Assembly (NCBI GenBank): GCA_903888625.1
Contig: CAISUD010000045.1
Location: 1 to 42,163, forward strand
Reading direction: 5' to 3'
From: an uncultured bacterium
GTDB taxonomy: Bacteria > Patescibacteriota > Minisyncoccia > Phycocordibacterales > UBA9973
DNA: 42,163 nt
Position 1 is the stretch's first letter, and each line of letters opens with the position of its first letter. Positions 26,301-35,405 of this stretch are shown here, piece after piece. The notes under the pieces were generated by a model. It did not search any database, was not told the DNA's origin, and worked only from the letters and a program-made list of their open reading frames with translations. The position numbers and the translations under genes were made by a program.

Positions 26301-26556
26301 AGGTGGAGGACAGAGATTCGGAGAAATGGAAGTCTGGGCACTTGAAGGTTATGGCGCTGCTTATACTCTTCGTGAAATGTTAACAATTAAATCTGATGAT
26401 ATTCTAGGTCGATCTGCTACTTTTGATTCCATTATTAAAAATGAACCGATTCGACCACCAAATTCCCCGGCTTCATTTAATGTGATGCTTAATTATTTGC
26501 GAGGACTTGCTCTCGATGTAAACTTGAAAAAGTTTGGGGATGTGAGTAATAATTAG
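23338..26556 (+). CDS. rpoB: DNA-directed RNA polymerase subunit beta
   Basis: Characteristic RpoB motifs ([63 protein letters not shown]). Confidence 0.98.
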   Translation: [1072 protein letters not shown]

Positions 26557-26577
26557 TAAAAATAATTTATAAAATAT

Positions 26578-29500
26578 ATGAAAACATTAAACACAACTGA
26601 TTTTGATTACATTACACTGAAGCTGGCTTCACCTGAACAAGTCAAGGAATGGTCTTATGGGGAAGTTACTAAGCCAGAAACTATCAACTATCGTACAGGC
26701 CGATCTGAACGCGGAGGTCTTTTTGACGAGAAAATTTTCGGTCCAGAAAAAGATTACGAATGTTACTGTGGAAAATATCGTAGAATTCGTTATAAAGATA
26801 TTATCTGCGAAAAATGTGGAGTTGAAGTTACTAGATCTATTGTTCGTCGAGAAAGAATGGGGCATATTGAGCTTTCTACTCCAGTTGCCCATATTTGGTT
26901 TTTGCGAGGGGTGCCTTCTCGAATGAGTATTCTTCTTAATATTCCTGTTTCTGATCTAGAAAAAGTTATTTATTTTGCTGGCTATATCATCACTAAAGTT
27001 TATGAAGATGAAAAAGAAAAAATTCTTGAAAATCTAAATAAAGAATATAAAGCAAAATTAAAAAATTCAGCCGATGATGAAACCCGTGAAAAATTAAAAG
27101 ATTTATTTTCTAGTACTAAAAAAGAGATTGGAGAAATTTATGAAGGAAAGGTTTTGAATGAAATTTCTTTCCATCATTTTTCTTTAAAATACGGTATTTG
27201 TTTTGAAGCCAATATTGGTGCCGAAGCGATTTATTCTATTTTCAAAAATCTTGATTTAAACAAGCTTAAAAAACATACGGAAACTATGCTTGAAAAAGCT
27301 AGTACGATTGAAAAAGAAAAATTACAAAAAAGACTTTCTTTGATTCGAGCGATGACTTATGCGAACGTTAGGCCTGAATGGATGTTTTTGACCAATATTC
27401 CAGTTATTCCACCAGTTCTTCGTCCGATGGTAGCCTTGGATGGTGGCCGACATGCAACCAGCGATTTAAACGATTTGTATCGTCGAGTTATCAACCGAAA
27501 TAATCGTTTGAAAAAATTGAAAGAAATAAATGCTCCAGATGTAATCTTACGAAATGAAAAAAGAATTATTCAAGAAGCAGTGGATGCACTTATCGACAAC
27601 TCTATCGCCAAACAAAATGATAGTGTGGCAATGAGTCAATCTCAAAAAAGAGCCCTAAAATCTTTGTCAGATAATTTGAAATCAAAACAAGGATTGTTCC
27701 GTCAAAATTTGCTTGGTAAACGAGTAGATTATTCTGGTCGTTCAGTAATCGTTGTTGGTCCACAACTTAAGCTTAATCAATGTGGTTTGCCAAAACATAT
27801 GGCTCTTGAACTTTTCAAACCATTCGTAATTTCTAAAATTTTATTGGCTGAACTCGCTTTCAATATTCGTGGAGCCAATAAATTGATTGAAGAACGAACA
27901 CCAGAAGTTTGGGCAATGTTGGAAGAAGTTATTTTGGGTAAATATGTTTTGTTAAACCGAGCACCAACTTTGCACCGACTTGGAATTCAAGCTTTCAATC
28001 CAATTCTAATTGAAGGAAATGCTATTCAAGTGCATCCGCTTGTTTGTCAGGCTTTCAATGCTGACTTCGACGGAGACCAGATGGCTGTCTATGTGCCATT
28101 ATTAGAAGAGGCACAAAAAGAAGCCAGAGAATTAATGGCTTCAAATAAAAACTTATTAAAACCACAAAATGGTGATCCGATTGTGCATCCAAGTCGAGAT
28201 ATTGTGCTTGGAGCTTATTGGATGACGAAACATGTCGATGGAGAACTTGGTGAAGGGAAATATTTTTCTAGTCCCAACGTAGCTATCACCGCACATGACT
28301 ACGGAGTAATTTCTCTTCGAGCTAAAATAAAAGTTTTAGCTACTGATAATCATAAATATAGAAAATTTAATGAAGGTATTTTTGAAACTTCAGTCGGCAG
28401 ATTGCTTTTCAATAGTATTCTACCTGCTGATTTTTCTTATGTGAATGATGAAATGACTGTAAAAAGATTATCTAGTTTAGTTGATGAACTTATTTTGCAC
28501 TACGGAGTCGACCAAACTCCTCCAATCTTGGATAAGATAAAGAATTTTGGCTTCAAATATTCAACTGTTTCTGGTACTACTTGGGGGCTTGATAATATCA
28601 AAGTGCCAGTCGAAAAAGCAAAAATTATTGCTGATAGTAAAAAAGCTGAAGAACAAATTCTCGGTCAATGGAATGATGGACTTTTGTCAGAAGATGAAAA
28701 GTATCAAAAAATTATTGAAATCTGGACTCAAGCTAAAAAAGATTTGGAAAAAGTTTTGCCTCAAACTCTGGATAAAAATGGTTCAGCTTTTGACTTACTT
28801 ACCTCTGGTGCTAGAGGTTCGATGGGTCAATTAGTGCAGATGACTGGAATGAAGGGTCTTATTCAAAACAACCAAGGAAAAACTTTGGAATTTCCAATTA
28901 TTCCTTGTTATCACGAAGGACTTTCTCCAATTGAATATTTCGTTACTACTCACGGAGCTCGAAAAGGTGCTTCAGATACTGCCTTAAACACTGCTAAAGC
29001 TGGATATTTGACTCGTCGATTAGTAGATGTATCACAAGATGTAGTTATAACTGAAAAAGATTGTGGAACTAAAGAAGGTAAAATTGTTGGACGTGAAAAT
29101 ATCTCTGGGATTGAAATTCCACTTTCAAAAAATATTCGAGGTAGAATTTTAGCTAGTGATTTGAAAGATGAGGATGGAAAAGTAGTTTACAAAAAAGGAT
29201 TTTTAGTTACCAAAGAAGAAGCGTACACTATTGAAGGTATGGGCTTTAAAGAAGTCTTTGTCCGTTCTCCTTTAACTTGTCGAACTGTCCACGGAATTTG
29301 TCAGATGTGTTACGGACTCGACTTAGGTAGAAATCGTTTAGTTGATTTAGGGGAAGCTGTTGGTATTATCGCTGCTCAAGCTATCGGTGAACCTGGAACT
29401 CAGCTTACACTTCGAACTTTCCACGCTGGAGGTGTTGCTGGAACAGATATCACGACAGGTTTGCCCAGAGTTGAAGAAATTTTTGAAAGACGAATTCCAA

Positions 29501-30195
29501 AGAGTCCAGCAGTTGTCTCGGCTACTGATGGAGAAGTCTTTGAAATTAAAAATGGAGAAAAAGATAAACTTATCAAAGTTCTTTCTGATTCAAAAATGGA
29601 TGGCAAAAACAATGAAATGGAATATATTGTTTCTTTCCCTCGAACTCCAATTGTTAAAGTTGGAGAAAAAGTTAAAAAAGGTCAATTGCTTACCGATGGT
29701 TCAGCTGACATTGCAGAAATTTATAAACTGGGCAACAAAGAAATGGCTGAGGAATATATCATTCGAGAAATCAATAAAGTTTATGAACTTCAAAGTGCTT
29801 CGATTTCTAGAAAGCATACCGAAATAATTATTCGTCAGATGTTCTCTCGCCGACGGATTAAAGATGCCGGAGAAACAAATTTCTCTGTCGGAGATATTGT
29901 AGAAAATACAGCTTTAATTGAAGAGAATATGCGAGTTGCTAAAATCAAAGGGGATGATACTTCTCTACTAGCTAAAGGAGAAACTATTGTCCTTGGAATT
30001 ACCGAAGTCTCACTTCGAACCAAGAGTTGGCTTTCAGCTGCTTCTTTCCAAAATACCAATAGAGTGTTGATTGAAAATGCTGTTAAAGGGGGAGTAGATT
30101 ATCTAAGAGGTTTGAAAGAAAATGTTATTATTGGACGCCTTATTCCAGCTGGTACTGGTTTTCAAGGAGACAAAATTATTCCGGAGATAGAATAA
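26578..30195 (+). CDS. rpoC: DNA-directed RNA polymerase subunit beta'
   Basis: [60 protein letters not shown]. Confidence 0.98.
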   Translation: MKTLNTTDFDYITLKLASPEQVKEWSYGEVTKPETINYRTGRSERGGLFDEKIFGPEKDYECYCGKYRRIRYKDIICEKCGVEVTRSIVRRERMGHIELSTPVAHIWFLRGVPSRMSILLNIPVSDLEKVIYFAGYIITKVYEDEKEKILENLNKEYKAKLKNSADDETREKLKDLFSSTKKEIGEIYEGKVLNEISFHHFSLKYGICFEANIGAEAIYSIFKNLDLNKLKKHTETMLEKASTIEKEKLQKRLSLIRAMTYANVRPEWMFLTNIPVIPPVLRPMVALDGGRHATSDLNDLYRRVINRNNRLKKLKEINAPDVILRNEKRIIQEAVDALIDNSIAKQNDSVAMSQSQKRALKSLSDNLKSKQGLFRQNLLGKRVDYSGRSVIVVGPQLKLNQCGLPKHMALELFKPFVISKILLAELAFNIRGANKLIEERTPEVWAMLEEVILGKYVLLNRAPTLHRLGIQAFNPILIEGNAIQVHPLVCQAFNADFDGDQMAVYVPLLEEAQKEARELMASNKNLLKPQNGDPIVHPSRDIVLGAYWMTKHVDGELGEGKYFSSPNVAITAHDYGVISLRAKIKVLATDNHKYRKFNEGIFETSVGRLLFNSILPADFSYVNDEMTVKRLSSLVDELILHYGVDQTPPILDKIKNFGFKYSTVSGTTWGLDNIKVPVEKAKIIADSKKAEEQILGQWNDGLLSEDEKYQKIIEIWTQAKKDLEKVLPQTLDKNGSAFDLLTSGARGSMGQLVQMTGMKGLIQNNQGKTLEFPIIPCYHEGLSPIEYFVTTHGARKGASDTALNTAKAGYLTRRLVDVSQDVVITEKDCGTKEGKIVGRENISGIEIPLSKNIRGRILASDLKDEDGKVVYKKGFLVTKEEAYTIEGMGFKEVFVRSPLTCRTVHGICQMCYGLDLGRNRLVDLGEAVGIIAAQAIGEPGTQLTLRTFHAGGVAGTDITTGLPRVEEIFERRIPKSPAVVSATDGEVFEIKNGEKDKLIKVLSDSKMDGKNNEMEYIVSFPRTPIVKVGEKVKKGQLLTDGSADIAEIYKLGNKEMAEEYIIREINKVYELQSASISRKHTEIIIRQMFSRRRIKDAGETNFSVGDIVENTALIEENMRVAKIKGDDTSLLAKGETIVLGITEVSLRTKSWLSAASFQNTNRVLIENAVKGGVDYLRGLKENVIIGRLIPAGTGFQGDKIIPEIE

Positions 30196-30197
30196 GC

Positions 30198-30220
30198 ACT
30201 GAGAGGCCTTGCCTCTCAGT
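30198..30220. repeat. Perfect palindrome ACTGAGAGGC-CTT-GCCTCTCAGT between rpoC and the zinc-ribbon gene
   Basis: 10-bp stem, GGYNTTGCC core. Confidence 0.85.
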
Positions 30221-30229
30221 AAAAAAATT

Positions 30230-31981
30230 ATGGCAAACAGCGAACAAAAAGTATGCCAGAACTGCAAAAAAGACTTCATCATTGAGTCGGAGGATTTTAA
30301 CTTTTACGAAAAAATAAAAGTTCCACCTCCGACTTTTTGTCCGGAGTGTCGACAAATGCGTCGTATGAGTTTTCGTAATGAACGAATTTTATATAAAAGG
30401 AAATGCAGTAAAACCGGCAAAGATATTATTTCAATTTTTTCTGCTGATTCACCCTATAAGGTTTATGATCGTGTATATTGGGATAATGGTGATTTTGATG
30501 TGATGGATTCTGGTCGTGATTTTGATTTTTCTCGTCCATTTTTTAAGCAGTTTAAGGAATTTATGCTAGATGTTCCTTGGCCATCTCTTCGAGTGGGTAG
30601 TTCTGAAAACTGTGATTATAACAATGATATGAGCCGTTCAAAAAATTGTTATCTCTGTTCCAGAACTCATTTTTCTGAAAATATGCTTTATACTTATAGA
30701 GGAAATAAATCTAGAAGTTGTGTTGACTGTTATCAAGTTTTTAAGGGTTCTGATTTGCTTTACGAATGTGTTGAGTGTATATGTTGTAACAATAGTAGTT
30801 ATTTATATTTTTGCGAGAACTGTGCTAGTTCTAGCTTTCTTTATAATTGCAAAAATTGCCTCGATTGTTTTATGTCTAGCAACCTAAGAAATAAGCAATA
30901 TTTTTTTAAAAATCAACAATTATCAAAAGAAGAGTATGAAAAAAGAGTTTCGAGATTTTATTTAGGTTCATATATTATTAAGGGAAAAGCGATAAAAGAA
31001 TTTGAGGATTTAAATAAAAAAACAATAAGAAAATATTTAAATATTAATAATTCAGTAAATTCTACCGGAGACAGTATAATTAATTGTAAAAATAGTTTTT
31101 CTTGTTTTAATGTTAAATCTTGCGAAAATGTGCGATATCTTTGGGATGTGATGGATTACAAAGATTCAATGGACGCATATAGTGGAGGAAGAAATAGTGA
31201 ACTTATATATGAGTGTACCGCTACCGCTGCTGCTTATAATTGTTTTTTTAATCGAGGAGCCTCTGATTCAAGTGATATTTTTTATTCTATTTCTGTAAAA
31301 AATTCTAAAAATTTATTTGGATGTATTAATTTAGATAATAAAGAATATTGTATTTTTAATAAGCAATACACAAAAGAAGAGTACGAATATTTAACTGGAA
31401 AGATTATTGAGCATATGAGAAAAACAGGAGAGTGGGGAGAATTTTTCCCAATGGAATTGTCTATGTTCCCATATAACGATACAATTGCCCAGGAATATTA
31501 TCCAATGACAAAAGAAGAGGTAATAAAAAGAGGATTAATTTGGCAAGATCCGGACACAAAAAATTATAACATCACAATAAAAAGTGAAGATTTGCCAGAC
31601 GATATAGAAGACGTGAAAGAAGAAATTACTAAAGAAGTAATTGGTTGTGCGCATTATGGAAGTTGTAAACATGGTTGCTCTACTGCTTTTAGACTAATTC
31701 CGCGCGAAATTGAATTTTATAAAAGAATGAATTTACCATTGCCACACCTATGTCCTAATTGTAGACACTATGTAAGGTTTGGAAAACTAAATCCACTTAA
31801 ACTTTGGCATAGAGAATGTCAGTGTGCTGGAATAAAATCAGACAATAACAATTACCAAAATTTAGCTAGTCATTATTTGCATGGAGAAGAACATTGCCCA
31901 AATGAATTTGAAACCAGTTATGCACCAGACAGACCAGAAATAGTTTATTGTGAAAAATGTTATCAACAAGAAGTATATTAA
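30230..31981 (+). CDS. Large Cys-rich zinc-ribbon protein, CPR-type family of unknown function (copy 1; ORF track start 30209)
   Basis: CQNCKKDFIIESEDFNFYEKIKVPPPTFCPECRQMRRMSFRNE; many Cys dyads; C-terminal CPNCRHYVRF and CEKC. Confidence 0.85.
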   Translation: MANSEQKVCQNCKKDFIIESEDFNFYEKIKVPPPTFCPECRQMRRMSFRNERILYKRKCSKTGKDIISIFSADSPYKVYDRVYWDNGDFDVMDSGRDFDFSRPFFKQFKEFMLDVPWPSLRVGSSENCDYNNDMSRSKNCYLCSRTHFSENMLYTYRGNKSRSCVDCYQVFKGSDLLYECVECICCNNSSYLYFCENCASSSFLYNCKNCLDCFMSSNLRNKQYFFKNQQLSKEEYEKRVSRFYLGSYIIKGKAIKEFEDLNKKTIRKYLNINNSVNSTGDSIINCKNSFSCFNVKSCENVRYLWDVMDYKDSMDAYSGGRNSELIYECTATAAAYNCFFNRGASDSSDIFYSISVKNSKNLFGCINLDNKEYCIFNKQYTKEEYEYLTGKIIEHMRKTGEWGEFFPMELSMFPYNDTIAQEYYPMTKEEVIKRGLIWQDPDTKNYNITIKSEDLPDDIEDVKEEITKEVIGCAHYGSCKHGCSTAFRLIPREIEFYKRMNLPLPHLCPNCRHYVRFGKLNPLKLWHRECQCAGIKSDNNNYQNLASHYLHGEEHCPNEFETSYAPDRPEIVYCEKCYQQEVY

Positions 31982-31983
31982 AT

Positions 31984-33648
31984 ATGAAAAACGAAACAAA
32001 AAATTGTCAAAATTGTAAAAAAGATTTTGTTATCGAACAAGATGATTTTTCTTTTTATGAAAAGATGAAGGTACCAACACCTTTAAATTGTCCGACTTGT
32101 CGTCAACAACAACGGATGCTTTTTAGAAATTTTAAAACCTTATATAAACGACCCTCAAGTAAAACAGGGAAAATGATAATTTCTATGTATAATCCAGATG
32201 TTCCTTTCCCAGTTTGGGATATTGCTGAATGGTGGGCAGATGATTGGAGTGCAGAGGATTATGCATTAGATTTAGATTTGTCTTTACCTTTCGTTAAGCA
32301 ATTAGAAGAACTTTCCAATAAAATTCCACGTTTTTCTATTATGAATACAAAATGTGAAAATTCTGAGTATTCTAATATGGCATTCGCTTCAAAAAACTGT
32401 TATTTAATCTTTGGTTGTGTCGAAGATGAAAATTGTGATTATGGGCATGTAGTTTGGTATTCAAGAGATAGTGTAGATAATTTATATTTAAATAAATCTG
32501 AATTGTGTTATGAATGTATAGATTGCCTTAGTTGTAATAAATTATTTTATTCACAAGAGTGTGAGTCTTGTGCAGATTCTATAGGTCTTTATGATTGTCG
32601 AGATTGTATAAATTGTATTGGTTGTGTTGGTTTACGACACAAGTCTTTTTGTATTTTCAATCAACAAGTTACAAAAGAGGCTTACCAGGAATTTTTAGAA
32701 AAATATCCAATCAAAGATGAAGCAAGCAGAATTTATATTTTAAATAAAAGAGAAGTGCTAAGAAAAAAAATGCCAGCGCGTTCTGTTTTTGGTTCTCATA
32801 ATAATAATGTTTCTGGGGATCATATTTATAATGCTCATAATATACATGAATCTTTTGATGTTAAGGGTGGAGAAAATAGTAAATATGCTTATACTGCGGA
32901 TAAACCTATTGAATCTTACGATTTAACTTTTGCGGTAAAGGATGATTATTGTTATCAAGTTTTGACTTGTCTTAATAGTAATAATTTGATTTCTTCACAC
33001 CTTACACACGATTCTAGTTATGTTTATTATTCTCAATTCTGCTTTAATTTACAAAATTGTTTTGGTTGTTTAGGGTTACGAAATAAGGAATATTGTATTT
33101 TAAACAAAAAATATGCAAAAGAAGAATATGAAAAATTAGTTTCACAAATTATTGAAAATATGAAACAAAATGGTGATTGGGGAAATTTCTTTCCAATTTC
33201 GATGAGTCCATTTGCTTACAATGAATCAATTTCCAATGAATATATGCCACTTTCAAAAGATGAAGCACTACAACAAAATTTCAAATGGCGAGATAATATT
33301 CCGTATACAACAGGTCAGGAAAATTGCACTTATGATGAATTGCCAAAAAACCCTATAGAATATGAGGAGAAAACTCTTTTAGGGAAAATATTAAAATGTG
33401 AAGTATGTGATAAAAATTATCGTTTTATCGGGCGGGAAATAGTTTTTTATAAAAGAATGAATTTATCTTTGCCTTCCAAATGTTTCAATTGTCGTCATCA
33501 AGAAAGAATGAATATGCGAAATCCAAGAGTTCTTACGGAAACAAAATGTGCGTCGTGTGGTAATCTAACAGAAACAACTTATCCAAAAGAAAAACATAAT
33601 CAATATAAAATATATTGTGAAGATTGTTATAAACAAGAAATAAATTAA
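31984..33648 (+). CDS. Large Cys-rich zinc-ribbon protein, paralog of the upstream gene (copy 2; ORF track start 31957)
   Basis: CQNCKKDFVIEQDDFSFYEKMKVPTPLNCPTCRQQQRMLFRNF; collinear with copy 1. Confidence 0.85.
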   Translation: MKNETKNCQNCKKDFVIEQDDFSFYEKMKVPTPLNCPTCRQQQRMLFRNFKTLYKRPSSKTGKMIISMYNPDVPFPVWDIAEWWADDWSAEDYALDLDLSLPFVKQLEELSNKIPRFSIMNTKCENSEYSNMAFASKNCYLIFGCVEDENCDYGHVVWYSRDSVDNLYLNKSELCYECIDCLSCNKLFYSQECESCADSIGLYDCRDCINCIGCVGLRHKSFCIFNQQVTKEAYQEFLEKYPIKDEASRIYILNKREVLRKKMPARSVFGSHNNNVSGDHIYNAHNIHESFDVKGGENSKYAYTADKPIESYDLTFAVKDDYCYQVLTCLNSNNLISSHLTHDSSYVYYSQFCFNLQNCFGCLGLRNKEYCILNKKYAKEEYEKLVSQIIENMKQNGDWGNFFPISMSPFAYNESISNEYMPLSKDEALQQNFKWRDNIPYTTGQENCTYDELPKNPIEYEEKTLLGKILKCEVCDKNYRFIGREIVFYKRMNLSLPSKCFNCRHQERMNMRNPRVLTETKCASCGNLTETTYPKEKHNQYKIYCEDCYKQEIN

Positions 33649-33650
33649 TT

Positions 33651-35396
33651 ATGAATTCACCGGTACAAAAAATTAAAGAACGATTATCTATTGAAGAAGT
33701 AGTTTCTTCTTATTTGAAATTGGAAAAAGTTGGTTCGAGTTTAAAGGCTCGGTGTCCTTTTCACAATGAAAAAACCGCTTCATTTTTTATTTCAAATGAT
33801 AGAGGCAGTTATTATTGTTTTGGCTGTGGTGCCAAAGGTGATATTTTTTCTTTTGTGGAAGAATTTGAGGGCTTGGATTTTAAAGGCGCCTTGAAGTTGT
33901 TGGCAGAACGAGTCGGAGTCGAACTCGAAAATTATAATCCAGAAAACGAAAGTGAGAAAGAAAAATTGTATCGTGCGATGGAAGAGTCCACAAAGTTTTT
34001 TGAAAATAATTTAGTAACAAATATTGACGTACTTAAATATTTAAAAGATAGAGGCCTAGAAGATAAAACAATTAAAAATTTTAGAATTGGTTTTGCCAAG
34101 GCCGATTGGCGAGAGCTTTATAATTATTTGAAAACTAAAAACTTTACCGATCATGAAATAGAATTGGCTGGGCTAGCTAAAAAACCAGATGATAAAAGCA
34201 AGGCCATGTATGATCGTTTCCGCGGACGAATAATGTTTCCAATTTCAGATTCTAGTGGGCGAGTGATAGCTTTTTCAGGAAGAATTTTTGAAGACCCTTC
34301 GACAGGCTCAGGGCAAGTGAAAGACCAGGCCAAATATTTAAATAGTCCAGAAACACCAATTTTTAGTAAAAGTGCAGTTTTGTATGGCCTTGATAAAGCG
34401 AAAGACTCTATTCGTAAAAATAATTTTTCTATATTAGTGGAAGGGCAATTTGATTTAATACTGTCACATCAAGCTGGATTTCGAAATACGGTGGCTACTT
34501 CTGGCACGGCACTATCAGATTCAACTATTTCTAAAGAGAATGTTGTTTCCAATTTAGGTTTGATTCGTAGACTTTCTGGCAATATTGTACTTGCTTTTGA
34601 TGCAGATCGTGCAGGTTATAATGCAATTAATCGAGCAAGTAAGATTGCTTTATCCTTTGGCATGGATGTGAAAGTGGCAGAAATAGCTGAGGGGATAGAT
34701 CCAGCAGATCTGATCTCAAAGAATGGCAAAGAAGCTTGGCATGAAGCTATTAAAAATTCAAAACACATTATAGAATTTCTTTTAAATAAAACTTTGAAAG
34801 ATTTTGCCAATGATACTCGTAAAGCTGGCAGAGAAATTAAAGACAAAATATTACCCTATGTGAGTTCGCTTGAGAGCTCGATTGAAAAAGCTCATTTTAT
34901 AAAAATTATTAGCAATAAATCTGGAATTTTAGAAAATGCACTTCTGGAAGATTTGAAAAAAGTTGAAGTTTTGGAAAAAAATGAAAAAAAAGATATAGAG
35001 ATTGCCAAAGTTAATGTCGAGAAAAAATTAAGAAAAGATCCGATTGAACGTAGATTGCTTGGGATTGCCTTTTGGCAAGAAGGGAAAAAGAATCAAAAGA
35101 TAGACCCGCTGGTAATTTTTGAAAAGTTAAAAAAAGTTAAAGATTTTTATGAACAAGTAAAAGACGATTTAATCTATGAAGCCGAAGAGTTTTACTCTAA
35201 TGATGAAAATTTAGAACGAGATGTCAAAGAAATGTTATTTAATCTCGAAGAAGAATATTTAAATGAAGAATTAATAAAGTATATGTTAGAGTTAGAGAGG
35301 TATAAAGGGCAGAGCCAAGAGATAGAAATTTTGAAAAAGATAAATGAAATTAATAAGCAAAAAGAAAATATTAAAAATAGTCGTCAAAATAAATAA
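33651..35396 (+). CDS. dnaG: DNA primase
   Basis: CPFHNEKTASFFISNDRGSYYCFGCGAKGDIFSFV zinc finger; TOPRIM LVEGQFDLILSHQAG, AFDADRAG. Confidence 0.96.
   Translation: MNSPVQKIKERLSIEEVVSSYLKLEKVGSSLKARCPFHNEKTASFFISNDRGSYYCFGCGAKGDIFSFVEEFEGLDFKGALKLLAERVGVELENYNPENESEKEKLYRAMEESTKFFENNLVTNIDVLKYLKDRGLEDKTIKNFRIGFAKADWRELYNYLKTKNFTDHEIELAGLAKKPDDKSKAMYDRFRGRIMFPISDSSGRVIAFSGRIFEDPSTGSGQVKDQAKYLNSPETPIFSKSAVLYGLDKAKDSIRKNNFSILVEGQFDLILSHQAGFRNTVATSGTALSDSTISKENVVSNLGLIRRLSGNIVLAFDADRAGYNAINRASKIALSFGMDVKVAEIAEGIDPADLISKNGKEAWHEAIKNSKHIIEFLLNKTLKDFANDTRKAGREIKDKILPYVSSLESSIEKAHFIKIISNKSGILENALLEDLKKVEVLEKNEKKDIEIAKVNVEKKLRKDPIERRLLGIAFWQEGKKNQKIDPLVIFEKLKKVKDFYEQVKDDLIYEAEEFYSNDENLERDVKEMLFNLEEEYLNEELIKYMLELERYKGQSQEIEILKKINEINKQKENIKNSRQNK
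34295..34317. repeat. CCCTTCGACAGGCTCAGGGCAAG repeat inside dnaG
   Basis: Encodes PSTGSGQ between IFED and VKDQAKYLNSPETPIF; same type as in trmD. Confidence 0.82.
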
Positions 35397-35405
35397 ACTA
35401 ATAAT

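Noticed and set aside
29360-29827. 155-aa plus-strand ORF within rpoC
   Set aside because: Alternate frame of rpoC; Lys/Leu-rich artefact.
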